A DNA stretch of 64,000 bases from Branchiostoma floridae (Eukaryota; Chordata; Leptocardii; Amphioxiformes; Branchiostomatidae), in assembly GCF_000003815.2 (NCBI RefSeq), contig NC_049982.1, positions 6,538,824 through 6,602,823 on the forward strand, given 5' to 3'. Under the pieces are notes generated by a model that was not told the origin of the DNA, did not search any database, and saw only the letters and a list, made by a program, of their open reading frames with translations. Both the position numbers and the translations under genes were made by a program. Positions 48,101 through 51,209 of this stretch are shown piece by piece (the stretch's first letter is position 1; each line of letters opens with the position of its first letter).

Positions 48101-48364
48101 GGTAATTTGAGTAATGATCACTTGTTTCCTCCCCTGGTTGGTGAACGTGGTGTTTGCCTTGGCCCTGCACCTGTTAAGTAATATCAAACCATTGTCATCG
48201 GAAATGATGTATGTGACAAACAGTGTTGTTGGCATCAAGAAAAATTGCATTTGAACGTAAAATTAATACCACAAACCTCTTGGCTGTCCTCTTCCAGTAG
48301 CACGATAAGACGTCACCAGGGCCACGCCTAGCAACGCCAAGACTACAGACAGGAGGTACCTCAT
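14940..48364 (-). CDS. Secreted mosaic protein: six chitin-binding, three lectin and three protease-inhibitor domains (spliced, 25 exons)
   Basis: Seen in the sequence: 25 exons with GT/AG borders on the minus strand, listed individually below. Joined, they keep one open frame from ATG at 48,362-48,364 to TGA at 14,940-14,942 (3,555 nt, 1,184 aa). Domain order is signal peptide, TIL, CBM14, CBM14, C-type lectin, CBM14, TIL, F-type lectin, CBM14, CBM14, C-type lectin, CBM14, Kunitz, separated by short Arg/Lys/Pro-rich linker exons. Known of the families: CBM14 binds chitin, CTLDs with EPN bind mannose-type sugars with calcium, F-type lectins bind fucose, and TIL and Kunitz domains inhibit serine proteases. 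Inferred: an extracellular protein that coats chitin or mucus, captures glycans and resists proteolysis. Every module is phase 1-1, so exon skipping keeps the frame and many isoforms are possible. The join of neighbouring modules into one transcript is not proven; two adjacent genes cannot be excluded. Confidence 0.72.
15336..15573. mobile_element. GC-ended MITE in the intron before the Kunitz exon
   Basis: The 238-bp element has long inverted ends: ccccctttccactagacggc on the left and the matching agtggaaaggggg on the right, extending about 45 bp through gcgctctc..gcgaccta with mismatches. The target duplication is unclear. Confidence 0.7.
15770..16930. repeat. Duplicated intron block (partners 42.2-43.4 and 44.4-46.4 kb)
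   Basis: The order here (catcccggccgggcccc, single cagtgcacatgg copy, aggatgtgtagggacgactc, gcctcgggctgtgcatg, linker exon) is repeated at 42,245-43,378. A third, partly deleted copy runs from 44,395 with interruptions to 46,390. Copy differences date insertions, see findings. Confidence 0.75.
16861..16923 (-). CDS. Exon 24: basic linker APVKGKGRAPLPVKKMYSSS
   Basis: The 63-nt exon is phase 1-1, with acceptor taacag and donor TCATCAA|GTGAG. It differs from its sisters by Val for Ala in the LPAKK segment and by the last base (A), so it joins the Kunitz exon with an Asn codon. Confidence 0.72.
18023..18187 (-). CDS. Exon 23: CBM14 no. 6
   Basis: The 165-nt exon is phase 1-1, with acceptor gtctag and donor TGTG|GTGCG. 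It is two codons shorter at its start than the other copies (begins GFSCEGKP), otherwise the same six-cysteine domain. Confidence 0.92.
18348..18580 (+). mobile_element. tRNA-derived SINE insertion
   Basis: It starts with an A-box-like tagcggttatgg and B-box-like ggtgcgatcc about 35 nt further on. It is flanked by perfect 20-bp direct repeats (18,328-18,347 and 18,581-18,600, accaactgaccagtccaact), extending to about 30 bp with three mismatches, as left by target-primed retroposition. It lies in the intron between exons 22 and 23. Confidence 0.72.
18983..19206 (-). CDS. Exon 22: C-type lectin domain 2, C-terminal half (EPN / WAD)
   Basis: The 224-nt exon has phase 2 in and phase 1 out. I chose acceptor aatatag at 19,207, not the nearer caacag, because it restores the frame exactly: NSAQQFWLGIVNT. 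It contains APGEPNEKNKYC, then DNWADAFC and FVCEIE. EPN is kept; the usual WND reads WAD with Asn before the Trp, so one calcium ligand may be lost or moved. Sugar binding is therefore less certain than for CTLD 1. Confidence 0.87.
19311..20567. mobile_element. hAT-like non-autonomous element splitting the CTLD 2 intron
   Basis: Its ends gagggtctgcatg (19,311) and catgcagaccctc (20,567) are exact inverted repeats, and ccttcaa is duplicated outside. The interior consists of diverged units with tttcagagggtcaagatttc, tcccttgcgccgcctcg and gcgctcaaaatgctgaaaa, plus short cgtaawgcgtag motifs near the ends. A fragment of the same family lies at 63,235-63,360. There is no transposase frame. Confidence 0.62.
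20632..20812 (-). CDS. Exon 21: C-type lectin domain 2, N-terminal half
   Basis: The 181-nt exon has acceptor tttaag and donor CAACAG|GTTCGG, phase 1 in and phase 2 out. It reads SCPQDNSLVLPSGKTYLADD, then AQQECRQQGG and IAIPRNEEEQQ: the first strand, helix 1 with the conserved Cys, and the A-x-P-R-N-E-E-E helix 2 of collectin-like CTLDs. No N-terminal hairpin Cys pair is seen beyond the first Cys. Confidence 0.85.
21248..21310 (-). CDS. Exon 20: basic linker TPVKGKGRAPLPAKKMYSSS
   Basis: The 63-nt exon is phase 1-1, with acceptor taacag and donor TCTTCAG|GTAAG. It is a near-identical sister of exon 4, with matching intron flanks. It lies upstream of the split C-type lectin. Confidence 0.73.
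21800..23040. repeat. Tandem units of about 360 bp within the TTAA element
   Basis: The mark gcaataaaa recurs at about 21,822, 22,183, 22,545 and 22,903, with caggtatyryt.caggtaag and gaggagtcctgrggacatgac in each later unit. The last unit is interrupted by the CpG-rich segment. Confidence 0.75.
23047..23575 (-). promoter_or_regulatory. CpG-rich, promoter-like segment inside the TTAA element
   Basis: The GC content jumps sharply against AT-rich surroundings. It holds cttccgg and ttacgtca (ETS- and CRE-like) near 23,568 and gcacttccg near 23,490. On the minus strand ATG at 23,212 in GCCGACATGGCT opens a 41-codon frame starting MAVVGREAVYKTEEARNR; I do not recognise it. It could be a captured host promoter and first exon, or just the element's own promoter. 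Confidence 0.35.
23953..24021 (-). CDS. Exon 19: Arg-rich linker
   Basis: The 69-nt exon is phase 1-1, with acceptor taacag and donor TCATCAA|GTGAG. It reads ARLRQTPSRPTRRPVHGKE then TSS, the most diverged of the four Arg-rich copies (Leu for Arg, Glu for Lys). No CBM14 exon follows it; the 2.2-kb TTAA element lies between it and the next linker, so a following CBM14 exon may have been lost. Confidence 0.68.
24714..24884 (-). CDS. Exon 18: CBM14 no. 5
   Basis: The 171-nt exon is phase 1-1, with acceptor caacag and donor TGTG|GTGTG. The peritrophin-A cysteine pattern is complete. It is nearly identical to exons 7 and 10 over the exon and about 100 nt of upstream intron. Confidence 0.93.
25123..25191 (-). 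CDS. Exon 17: Arg-rich linker
   Basis: The 69-nt exon is phase 1-1, with acceptor taacag and donor TCATCAA|GTGAG. It reads ARRRQAPRRPTRRPVHGKK then TSS. It is part of the linker-CBM14 cassette. Confidence 0.72.
25454..25624 (-). CDS. Exon 16: CBM14 no. 4
   Basis: The 171-nt exon is phase 1-1, with acceptor aatag (not caacag) and donor TGTG|GTGCG. The six cysteines are intact. It begins DDEFSCEGKP where the others have GEGFSCEGKP, and has EGLYF instead of DGLYF: the most divergent of the full-length copies. It follows the F-type lectin directly, without a linker exon. Confidence 0.92.
26390..26480 (-). mobile_element. Dispersed short repeat (SINE/LINE tail type)
   Basis: It shares gtgaggaaatgggggt and tgcctttcccaatggcacaa with 46,995-47,065 in another intron. 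This string is common to a dispersed family; head and ends are not visible. Confidence 0.45.
26728..26963 (-). CDS. Exon 15: F-type lectin domain, C-terminal half
   Basis: The 236-nt exon has acceptor atacag and donor TTGG|GTAGG, phase 2 in and phase 1 out. It contains FNRQDCCQGRI, which matches the fucose-binding motif R-x-D-x4-R with the adjacent Cys-Cys, and ends with RYVGIRLPG and LCEVQVLL. The distance from the His in exon 14 to this Arg is 29 residues, slightly more than the usual 26 or so. The sugar-binding residues are intact, so fucose binding is predicted. Confidence 0.92.
27375..27567 (-). CDS. Exon 14: F-type lectin domain, N-terminal half
   Basis: The 193-nt exon has acceptor ggacag and donor GGCAG|GTATG, phase 1 in and phase 2 out. 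It reads NVALEKPAYQTS, SLAVDGDTDTDFFAGSCSH and SWWVDLGQSYMV. These are the family hallmarks: NVAL start, DG-N/D-x-D calcium region, the sugar-contacting His after SCS, and WWxVDLG. Together with exon 15 it makes one fucolectin domain. Confidence 0.92.
27769..28084. mobile_element. MITE with CAGNGCTCGAAA ends, copy 1
   Basis: The 316-bp element has left end CAGTGCTCGAAA, right end TTTTGAGCCCTG, and catcta duplicated on both sides. Internal acctgcac blocks are inverted between the halves. It lies in the intron upstream of the F-type lectin. Confidence 0.75.
29113..29160 (-). CDS. Exon 13: shortened linker KRRAPLPAKKMYSSS (use uncertain)
   Basis: This is a copy of the GKGRAPLPAKK linker. The acceptor AG used by its sisters is mutated (the site now reads ttgtaaaag). 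The nearest AG, five codons further in, keeps phase 1 and would give a 48-nt exon; the pyrimidine tract before it is poor. The donor TCATCAG|GTGAG is intact. It could be a weak alternative exon or a dying one; the frame of the gene holds either way. Confidence 0.42.
29161..33216. other. Part of the largest intron (exon 12 to 13), no exon seen
   Basis: It holds the 30.9-kb hairpin, a cagggagcaaagaggatta LINE-tail-like piece near 30,790, a minus-strand tail ending in AATAAA near 32,315, an (AAT)n run near 32,465 and a ggtccaggt palindromic repeat at 32,890-33,020. I find no domain exon in either strand. Confidence 0.5.
30892..30947. repeat. Perfect 18-bp hairpin
   Basis: gagtggccaggtcacatg (30,892) and its exact complement (30,930-30,947) enclose a 20-nt loop, inside the intron between exons 12 and 13. 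Confidence 0.8.
33217..33577. mobile_element. Element with perfect 16-bp inverted ends GGTAACAAACGTTACC
   Basis: The left end at 33,217-33,232 and the exact complement at 33,562-33,577 bound a 361-bp unit. Two more copies of GGTAACGTTTGTT lie inside (33,231 and 33,380), so the left side forms a perfect 26-bp palindrome at 33,220-33,245. Confidence 0.6.
33600..33945 (+). pseudogene. LINE reverse-transcriptase C-terminal fragment
   Basis: The frame from about 33,634 reads KKKKLQWFGHATRAKG, ILQGRAEGARPWGRPRRTW and SDLKDW: the K-L-Q-W-F-G-H ... G-R-P-R-x-x-W tail found after the RT domain of many non-LTR elements. No RT core motifs precede it, so it is a 5'-truncated copy. It ends near a gtgagg repeat tail. 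It sits in an intron of the mosaic gene, opposite strand. Confidence 0.75.
34262..34450 (-). CDS. Exon 12: TIL domain 2
   Basis: The 189-nt exon is phase 1-1, with acceptor gtgcag and donor AAAAG|GTGAG. It has ten cysteines with the same spacing as exon 2 and the WFGERCIP core. It is clearly a paralogue of TIL 1 but less similar than the CBM14 copies are to each other, so an older duplication. Confidence 0.88.
35051..35119 (-). CDS. Exon 11: basic linker, divergent type
   Basis: The 69-nt exon is phase 1-1, with acceptor taacag and donor ATCAG|GTATTT. It reads AKRTSRTMIHPTSRVKRTPP then SS. It resembles the other linkers in length, charge and the final Ser-Ser-Gly, but not in sequence. The VKRT stretch offers a dibasic site. 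It lies just 5' of TIL domain 2. Confidence 0.6.
35299..36151. mobile_element. pogo/Tigger-like non-autonomous element
   Basis: The 853-bp element has 23-bp inverted ends agreeing at 21 positions, starting CAGTGAAAGCCGCTTAATTG, with TA on both outer sides. The string gcaattatccggcgt recurs inside. The ends and target fit the pogo/Tigger group. No transposase frame is seen. Confidence 0.75.
36566..36736 (-). CDS. Exon 10: CBM14 no. 3
   Basis: The 171-nt exon is phase 1-1, with acceptor caacag and donor TGTG|GTGCG. All six cysteines and the MYYDC aromatic block are present. It is nearly identical to exons 7 and 18, including the preceding intron tail. Confidence 0.93.
36985..37053 (-). CDS. 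Exon 9: Arg-rich linker
   Basis: The 69-nt exon is phase 1-1, with acceptor taacag and donor TCATCAA|GTGAG. It is the same ARRRQTPRR..RRPVHGKKTSS type as exons 6, 17 and 19. It sits upstream of CBM14 no. 3 with cassette-like spacing. Confidence 0.72.
37054..38965. other. Intron between exons 8 and 9, no exon seen
   Basis: The part nearest exon 9 is the duplicated cassette intron. From about 37,530 to 38,880 the sequence has no match elsewhere in the window; it may be a single insertion, but I cannot define its ends. Confidence 0.4.
38966..39355 (-). CDS. Exon 8: C-type lectin domain 1 (EPN / WND)
   Basis: One 390-nt exon (130 codons), phase 1-1, with acceptor tttcag and donor GCAAG|GTAAG. 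It is a long-form CTLD: N-terminal hairpin CPVGYEQHGGNCYK, the WIGL-like FYLGFDD, then GEPNN and NTWNDDWC, and the final FICQ. EPN plus WND is the calcium-site signature of mannose/GlcNAc-type lectins, so sugar binding is predicted. Unlike CTLD 2 the domain is not split by an intron. This suggests that the two CTLDs were acquired separately. Confidence 0.94.
39425..39600. repeat. Palindromic GGTCCAGGTC dispersed repeat
   Basis: Related copies are at 32,815-33,020 and 48,437-48,545. All share gggttgrgtacc/ggtacc, a cagaaaattcaggtcc lead-in and an aggtccaggt.. acctggacct foldback; 39,510-39,590 is an inverted match to 32,815-32,915. Confidence 0.6.
40425..41002. mobile_element. TA-flanked MITE, CAGTCAAACCTG ends, second copy
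   Basis: The 578-bp element has ends CAGTCAAACCTG and CAGGTTTGACTG with TA outside. Cassette introns at about 24,540 and 36,430 lack it at the equivalent place, so it inserted after the cassette duplicated. Confidence 0.8.
41171..41341 (-). CDS. Exon 7: CBM14 no. 2
   Basis: The 171-nt exon is phase 1-1, with acceptor caacag and donor TGTG|GTGTG. The six-cysteine peritrophin-A spacing is as in exon 5. The sequence differs from the others by only a few codons (for example Asp before Cys4 where several copies have Glu), and the flanking introns are also near-identical, pointing to recent tandem duplication. Confidence 0.93.
41581..41649 (-). CDS. Exon 6: Arg-rich linker
   Basis: The 69-nt exon is phase 1-1, with acceptor gtaacag and donor TCATCAA|GTGAG. 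It belongs to the ARRRQTP..RPTRRPVHGKKTSS family that separates CBM14 domains. It is very basic, with RxxR and KK motifs and no cysteines. The copy lies 240 nt upstream of the next CBM14 exon, the same spacing as in the other cassettes. Confidence 0.72.
41912..42082 (-). CDS. Exon 5: chitin-binding domain CBM14 no. 1
   Basis: The 171-nt exon is phase 1-1, with acceptor caacag and donor TGTG|GTGTG. It has six cysteines spaced C-x13-C-x5-C-x9-C-x12-C-x7-C, the peritrophin-A pattern, with the aromatic motif MYYDC before Cys3 and GLYFNEETDQC leading to Cys5. These domains bind chitin in insect peritrophic matrix and in amphioxus VCBPs. It is almost identical to the other five copies here. Confidence 0.93.
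43316..43378 (-). CDS. Exon 4: basic linker TPVKGKGRAPLPAKKMYSSS
   Basis: The 63-nt exon is phase 1-1, with acceptor ctaacag and donor ATCAG|GTGAG. The same peptide, with changes, is coded by exons 3, 13, 20 and 24. It carries a dibasic KK and an RxP patch; see the linker-cleavage finding. Conservation at the peptide level across five copies argues for a used exon. Confidence 0.75.
43450..44223. mobile_element. MITE with CAGGGCTCGAAAT ends, copy 2
   Basis: The 774-bp element has exact inverted ends and ttact duplicated outside (43,445-43,449; 44,224-44,228). The duplicated intron at 16,980-17,010 shows the empty site with one ttact. Confidence 0.85.
44467..45066. repeat. 20-bp minisatellite, 30 copies
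   Basis: The unit is cagtgcacatgtaataataa. It fills exactly 600 bp with, as far as I can see, one substitution (gaacatg at 44,671-44,677). Because 20 is not a multiple of 3, all three minus frames read the same 20-residue periodic peptide, giving false ORFs of up to 339 codons. Confidence 0.97.
45400..45798. mobile_element. Element with 34-bp inverted ends
   Basis: 45,400-45,433 and 45,765-45,798 pair at 33 of 34 positions; the ends contain gcggcggccatgatagatc. Sequence just inside is also loosely inverted. It lies upstream of a cassette remnant. Confidence 0.65.
46328..46384 (-). CDS. Exon 3: basic linker APVKGKGRAPLPAKYSSS
   Basis: The 57-nt exon is phase 1-1, with acceptor ttacag and donor ATCAG|GTGAG. 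It is two codons shorter than its sisters (KM lost before YSSS). There is no fold; it is Lys/Arg/Pro-rich and ends in a Ser stretch. It probably acts as a flexible, positively charged spacer. The surrounding intron is nearly identical to those of exons 4, 20 and 24, so it belongs to a duplicated cassette. Confidence 0.7.
46772..46960 (-). CDS. Exon 2: TIL domain 1 (trypsin-inhibitor-like, 10 Cys)
   Basis: The 189-nt exon is phase 1-1, with acceptor ctacag at 46,961 and donor GAAG|GTAATC. It has ten cysteines in the TIL order: ECP, SQC, GMC, PTC, PMC, RIC, PGC, VC, ERC, HQC. The conserved core reads WFGERCIP. TIL domains are canonical serine-protease inhibitors, and in larger secreted mosaics also structural Cys-rich units, so inhibition is plausible but not shown. 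The sister copy is exon 12, with the same length and cysteines. Confidence 0.88.
47096..47420. mobile_element. MITE with CAGGGCTYGAAAT ends, copy 3
   Basis: The 325-bp element is flanked by tataa on both sides (47,091-47,095; 47,421-47,425). The interior acctgcac blocks match copy 1. Confidence 0.82.
47890..47945 (-). pseudogene. Decayed GKGRAPLPAKK-type linker exon
   Basis: The flanks match those of the intact linker exons at 46.3 and 43.3 kb, and the donor (ATCAG|GTGAGT) is kept. The middle of the exon and its acceptor are deleted: the stretch coding VKGKGRA is missing. It is best read as a relic of the cassette duplication. Confidence 0.5.
48121..48175 (-). pseudogene. Decayed basic linker exon
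   Basis: This is similar to the four intact basic linker exons (RQTP and PTR are readable) and keeps the acceptor ttaacag. Compared with them it lacks several bases near its 3' end, and its donor-like site (AA|GTGATC) would leave the wrong phase. Using it would break the frame into the next exon, so I treat it as a dead copy. Confidence 0.5.
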
Positions 48365-48389
48365 GGTTTCTCCTGGGCTTGTAGACAGT
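48277..48389 (-). CDS. Exon 1 (coding part from 48,364): signal peptide
   Basis: The exon starts after an acceptor (tttcttgacag) at 48,390, has about 25 nt of 5' UTR ending AGGAGAAACC, then ATG. The peptide begins MRYLLSVVLALLGVALVTS, a clear signal peptide with Arg at position 2, a Leu/Val/Ala core and a small-residue cleavage region. It ends in a short basic tail (ATGRGQPR) and a phase-1 donor (AGAG|GTTTGT). Because an acceptor precedes the ATG, at least one noncoding exon must lie upstream; the core promoter near 53.4 kb is a candidate source. Confidence 0.82.
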
Positions 48390-48570
48390 CTGTCAAGAAA
48401 TAAACAGAATTCAACAGTTTGTTAATTGTGCAGACTAGGGTTGGGTACCAGTGCAGAAAATTCAGGTCCAGGTCCGGTTCAGGTCTAGAGGATCAGGTCC
48501 AGGTCCAGACCTGAACCTAGACCTGATTCAGTATGTGAAAACTTGTGGATTGCACAGAAACAAACAAACA

Positions 48571-48640
48571 TGCCGACACCCGGGATCGAACCCGGGTCGG
48601 CAAATCACAAATCCAGTAGTGAAACCACTATGCTAGAAAA
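48571..48640 (-). mobile_element. tRNA-like relic (SINE head)
   Basis: On the minus strand TAGCATAGTGGTT (A box) and GGTTCGATCCC (B box, 48,582-48,592) are well spaced, and the T arm CCGGG/CCCGG pairs. The 5' side does not pair with the 3' acceptor GTCGGCA, so it is not a working tRNA. Confidence 0.6.
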
Positions 48641-49138
48641 GGCTGATTATCCAATATGCGTGGCTGTTTGACACTACTTAAACCCCGCACAGTTACATTG
48701 TGATCTGCCGGCCCGGCTACTATGCTCTACGTTTAATTCAAGCGGTCCCGCTACGAAATACGTAGAATTAAATCCGCCGATTACTCTCTACAGGAAAGGG
48801 CATGGGCGCCCCCCATGTAGATGTAGAACTGTGGCTTTGGTTTGGAACAGTCCATCTTCATCTTACTTTGTGACTGGAGGGTAACCTCCGTCGACAAAGT
48901 ATTGTGAGCGGTCTATGTGTTGAGTGTTTGCACCTATATCTCTATGTTCTGTTTGCCGCATTCGTATGTCGTTTGGCATGTTGTCTGTACTCAGTTGCAC
49001 GATGATGCACATTCCCTTCTTTTTGCAGTAGCTGTTTTTATAAACGAAGTAATACTAATAATTTCAGGAATCACCCCTACAAAATGTACGTCTTTCGGTG
49101 TATTGGTCCAAGTCTGTGTTATCTAGGCCTTTCGGTAA

Positions 49139-49330
49139 TTGGATACGGTCCGGACAGTGCTTGGATGGGGGACCAACCAAGGACGTCCGGATTGCTGTAG
49201 CCTCACGAAGCTTTCCACGAAATCGTCTTCCGGGAGGGACGTAAAACGGGGGTCCTGTGCTCGAGGAGGTGCCTCGACCACATTAAACAGCCTCATTACT
49301 CAACACATTGGGTACCTAGTAGTACTGGCT
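49139..49330 (+). mobile_element. 5S-rRNA-derived SINE fragment
   Basis: agtgcttggatgggggacc and the following gattgctgtagcct match the 3' half of metazoan 5S rRNA (box C region). It continues into gggagggacgtaaaacgggg and gaggaggtgcctcg, typical of a SINE body. The 5' half of 5S is missing. Confidence 0.6.
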
Positions 49331-49899
49331 GGCAAAATACACCAGATGATACTGTCAAGCAGATGTTGCGTGACTTGCATGTTTTGTGCACGTCGTATTG
49401 TCAGCTGTTCACAGCTGTCGCTGTTTATAGGGCACACATCGGTGTTAGGGCTGCTCATTGGAAAGCATGTTGAAATACACGGAATTAAATATGTGTGGTG
49501 TAACGACAACAGCTGACATCGTGGACCAACCGTCTGTTTCTGGTATTCCTGACAAATTTTGTTTACTTTGAGTATCATAATTATCACATATCTATGACTA
49601 TAGTAAACTTATGGCGCACACCACTGAAAACAACACAACTGACAGACTATAAAAATTGCGTCACAAAGTGTGTTACCTACGGTTATTGTTATTGTTGTTG
49701 TGTTGTCCTCGTTTTACGTCTATTATTATGCTACAAGTGGTCTCTTGGTGCTGAGTAACCATGGTTCGTTTTTGAGTCTCTCTTTGTATTCAACTCTTGG
49801 TGCCTAATGTGGGATGGAGAAGGGTGAAATATGCTGTGTTTGCTTGCAAATTTTGCCTTTCTCGTAAATTCCACACGAACTGTTAAAATATGATGATGA

Positions 49900-50340
49900 C
49901 ATATACAACATAGGTTGGTAGTTAGAAGATGCTGGAGTATGTATTCTTGAACAACAATATTTTTAAGACTGTCTGCTACCTGCGCTCTTGGCTGTCCCGC
50001 GATCTGTATTATTCCAAGGCCGCTTTCTACAAAATCTTCCGCTGGAAGCTTGTGGAGTGTCACGGACATGATGGTAATATTCAGCCCTTTCTGCACTATA
50101 CTGGTGAGCTGGTCGCTCAGCCCGCGCTTGGAGATATTGACAACCCATTTTCAACAGTGTACCATACAAGGGCCAGACACGTCGATGGTCAGCCTGTTGC
50201 TGATGCAGTAAAATTATTTTACATGTACATGTTGGTCGAACTTCGTTTCAAGATGGCGGATAGCTCCACGAATTCTCGTTCCCAGGTTCTGGGATCGAAC
50301 CGACGGCGTCTCTGTCCCCGGATAACTCGGTTGTAGCTCG
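49900..50340. other. Overlapping open frames, no recognised product
   Basis: Frames of 135 codons (+) and 121 codons (-) overlap here. The minus frame contains GLNITIMSVTLHKLPAEDF, the plus frame DNPFSTVYHTRARHVDGQP. I recognise neither; one could be an exon or relic. A YY1-like aagatggcgg is at 50,250. Confidence 0.25.
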
Positions 50341-50826
50341 TACGCGATTGGTTGATGATCTTTGTTCTTTCTCCTGGAGCTAGTCTGAGAATTTGGCTGT
50401 CTCTAAAACGAATCGGTCAGCTGACAAGAGCCTTCTTTGCCTTTTGAATGATCATATTATTAGCATTTTCGGGGAGCAGTATTCGCTTATGGCACGCGCC
50501 ATTTAACGGTACATGGTTCAGGTCCACAAAGTGACCCACATCGACGCGGTTGAAGTAATAGTAACGTTAGGGTACACTATAGATGTACGAGAATCGATAT
50601 GTTTGAGTTTGTGACATAATATGCAAAACCATTGAAAATTGTCACAGTGGTTTTATAGTGAGGTCCTCTTCTACTATGGCGTTCAGTGAGCTAGCGGTGG
50701 TCAACGACAATTTAACGGAACTGCAGCCGACTCACTCGACAGGCATTTACGAAATTCGTGCGCATTATCTGTAGTCACAGACTAAATGTAGAAGCCGGAA
50801 GATATAATAAAATTCCCCGTGACCTC

Positions 50827-51205
50827 GTCCATTCTGCCCAAATGAGGTAGAAGACGAACGTCACTTTGTTATGGATTGTTCACGATATAAATTATAATGA
50901 TAAACGCACAAAGCTGTTCACATTACTTTCCGCTTGCTCTAAAGAATTTGATACTCTCCGTTCGATAGATAAATTCAACTAAATTCTGGTAGGAGATAAC
51001 CATTACTGTGTACGATAGCCAAATATATCCACGAATGTTTATACCACAGAACCAATTGTGTAAATGACATGCTAGCGCCAATATGTTGACCTATTCGTAT
51101 CTATAGATATTCATATATTTCTGTTTAGTTGTACTGTAAGTAGTTGTTATAGAGTATATAGACCTTACGAAAGTCGCTGTACTTTTTTCGTGTCAATAAA
51201 GATTT
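50827..51205 (+). pseudogene. LINE 3' end fragment
   Basis: The frame reads RPFCPNEVEDERHFVMDCSR before a stop: the Cys/His tail (x-F-C-x-x-E-x-E-x-x-H-F-x-x-x-C) of CR1/L2-type ORF2 proteins. The remnant of the tail continues with stops, and aataaagatt at 51,194 marks the 3' end. Confidence 0.6.
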
Positions 51206-51209
51206 CCTG

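Noticed and set aside
48571-48640. Functional tRNA gene
   Set aside because: A and B boxes are present, but the acceptor stem does not pair and no convincing anticodon stem forms.
49150-49200. 5S rRNA gene
   Set aside because: Only the 3' half is similar, with several changes, and it continues into SINE sequence.
49731-50096. NDP-kinase-like exon on the minus strand
   Set aside because: GLNITIMSV..LPAEDF has only a loose resemblance to the kinase helix region; no active-site His motif is present.
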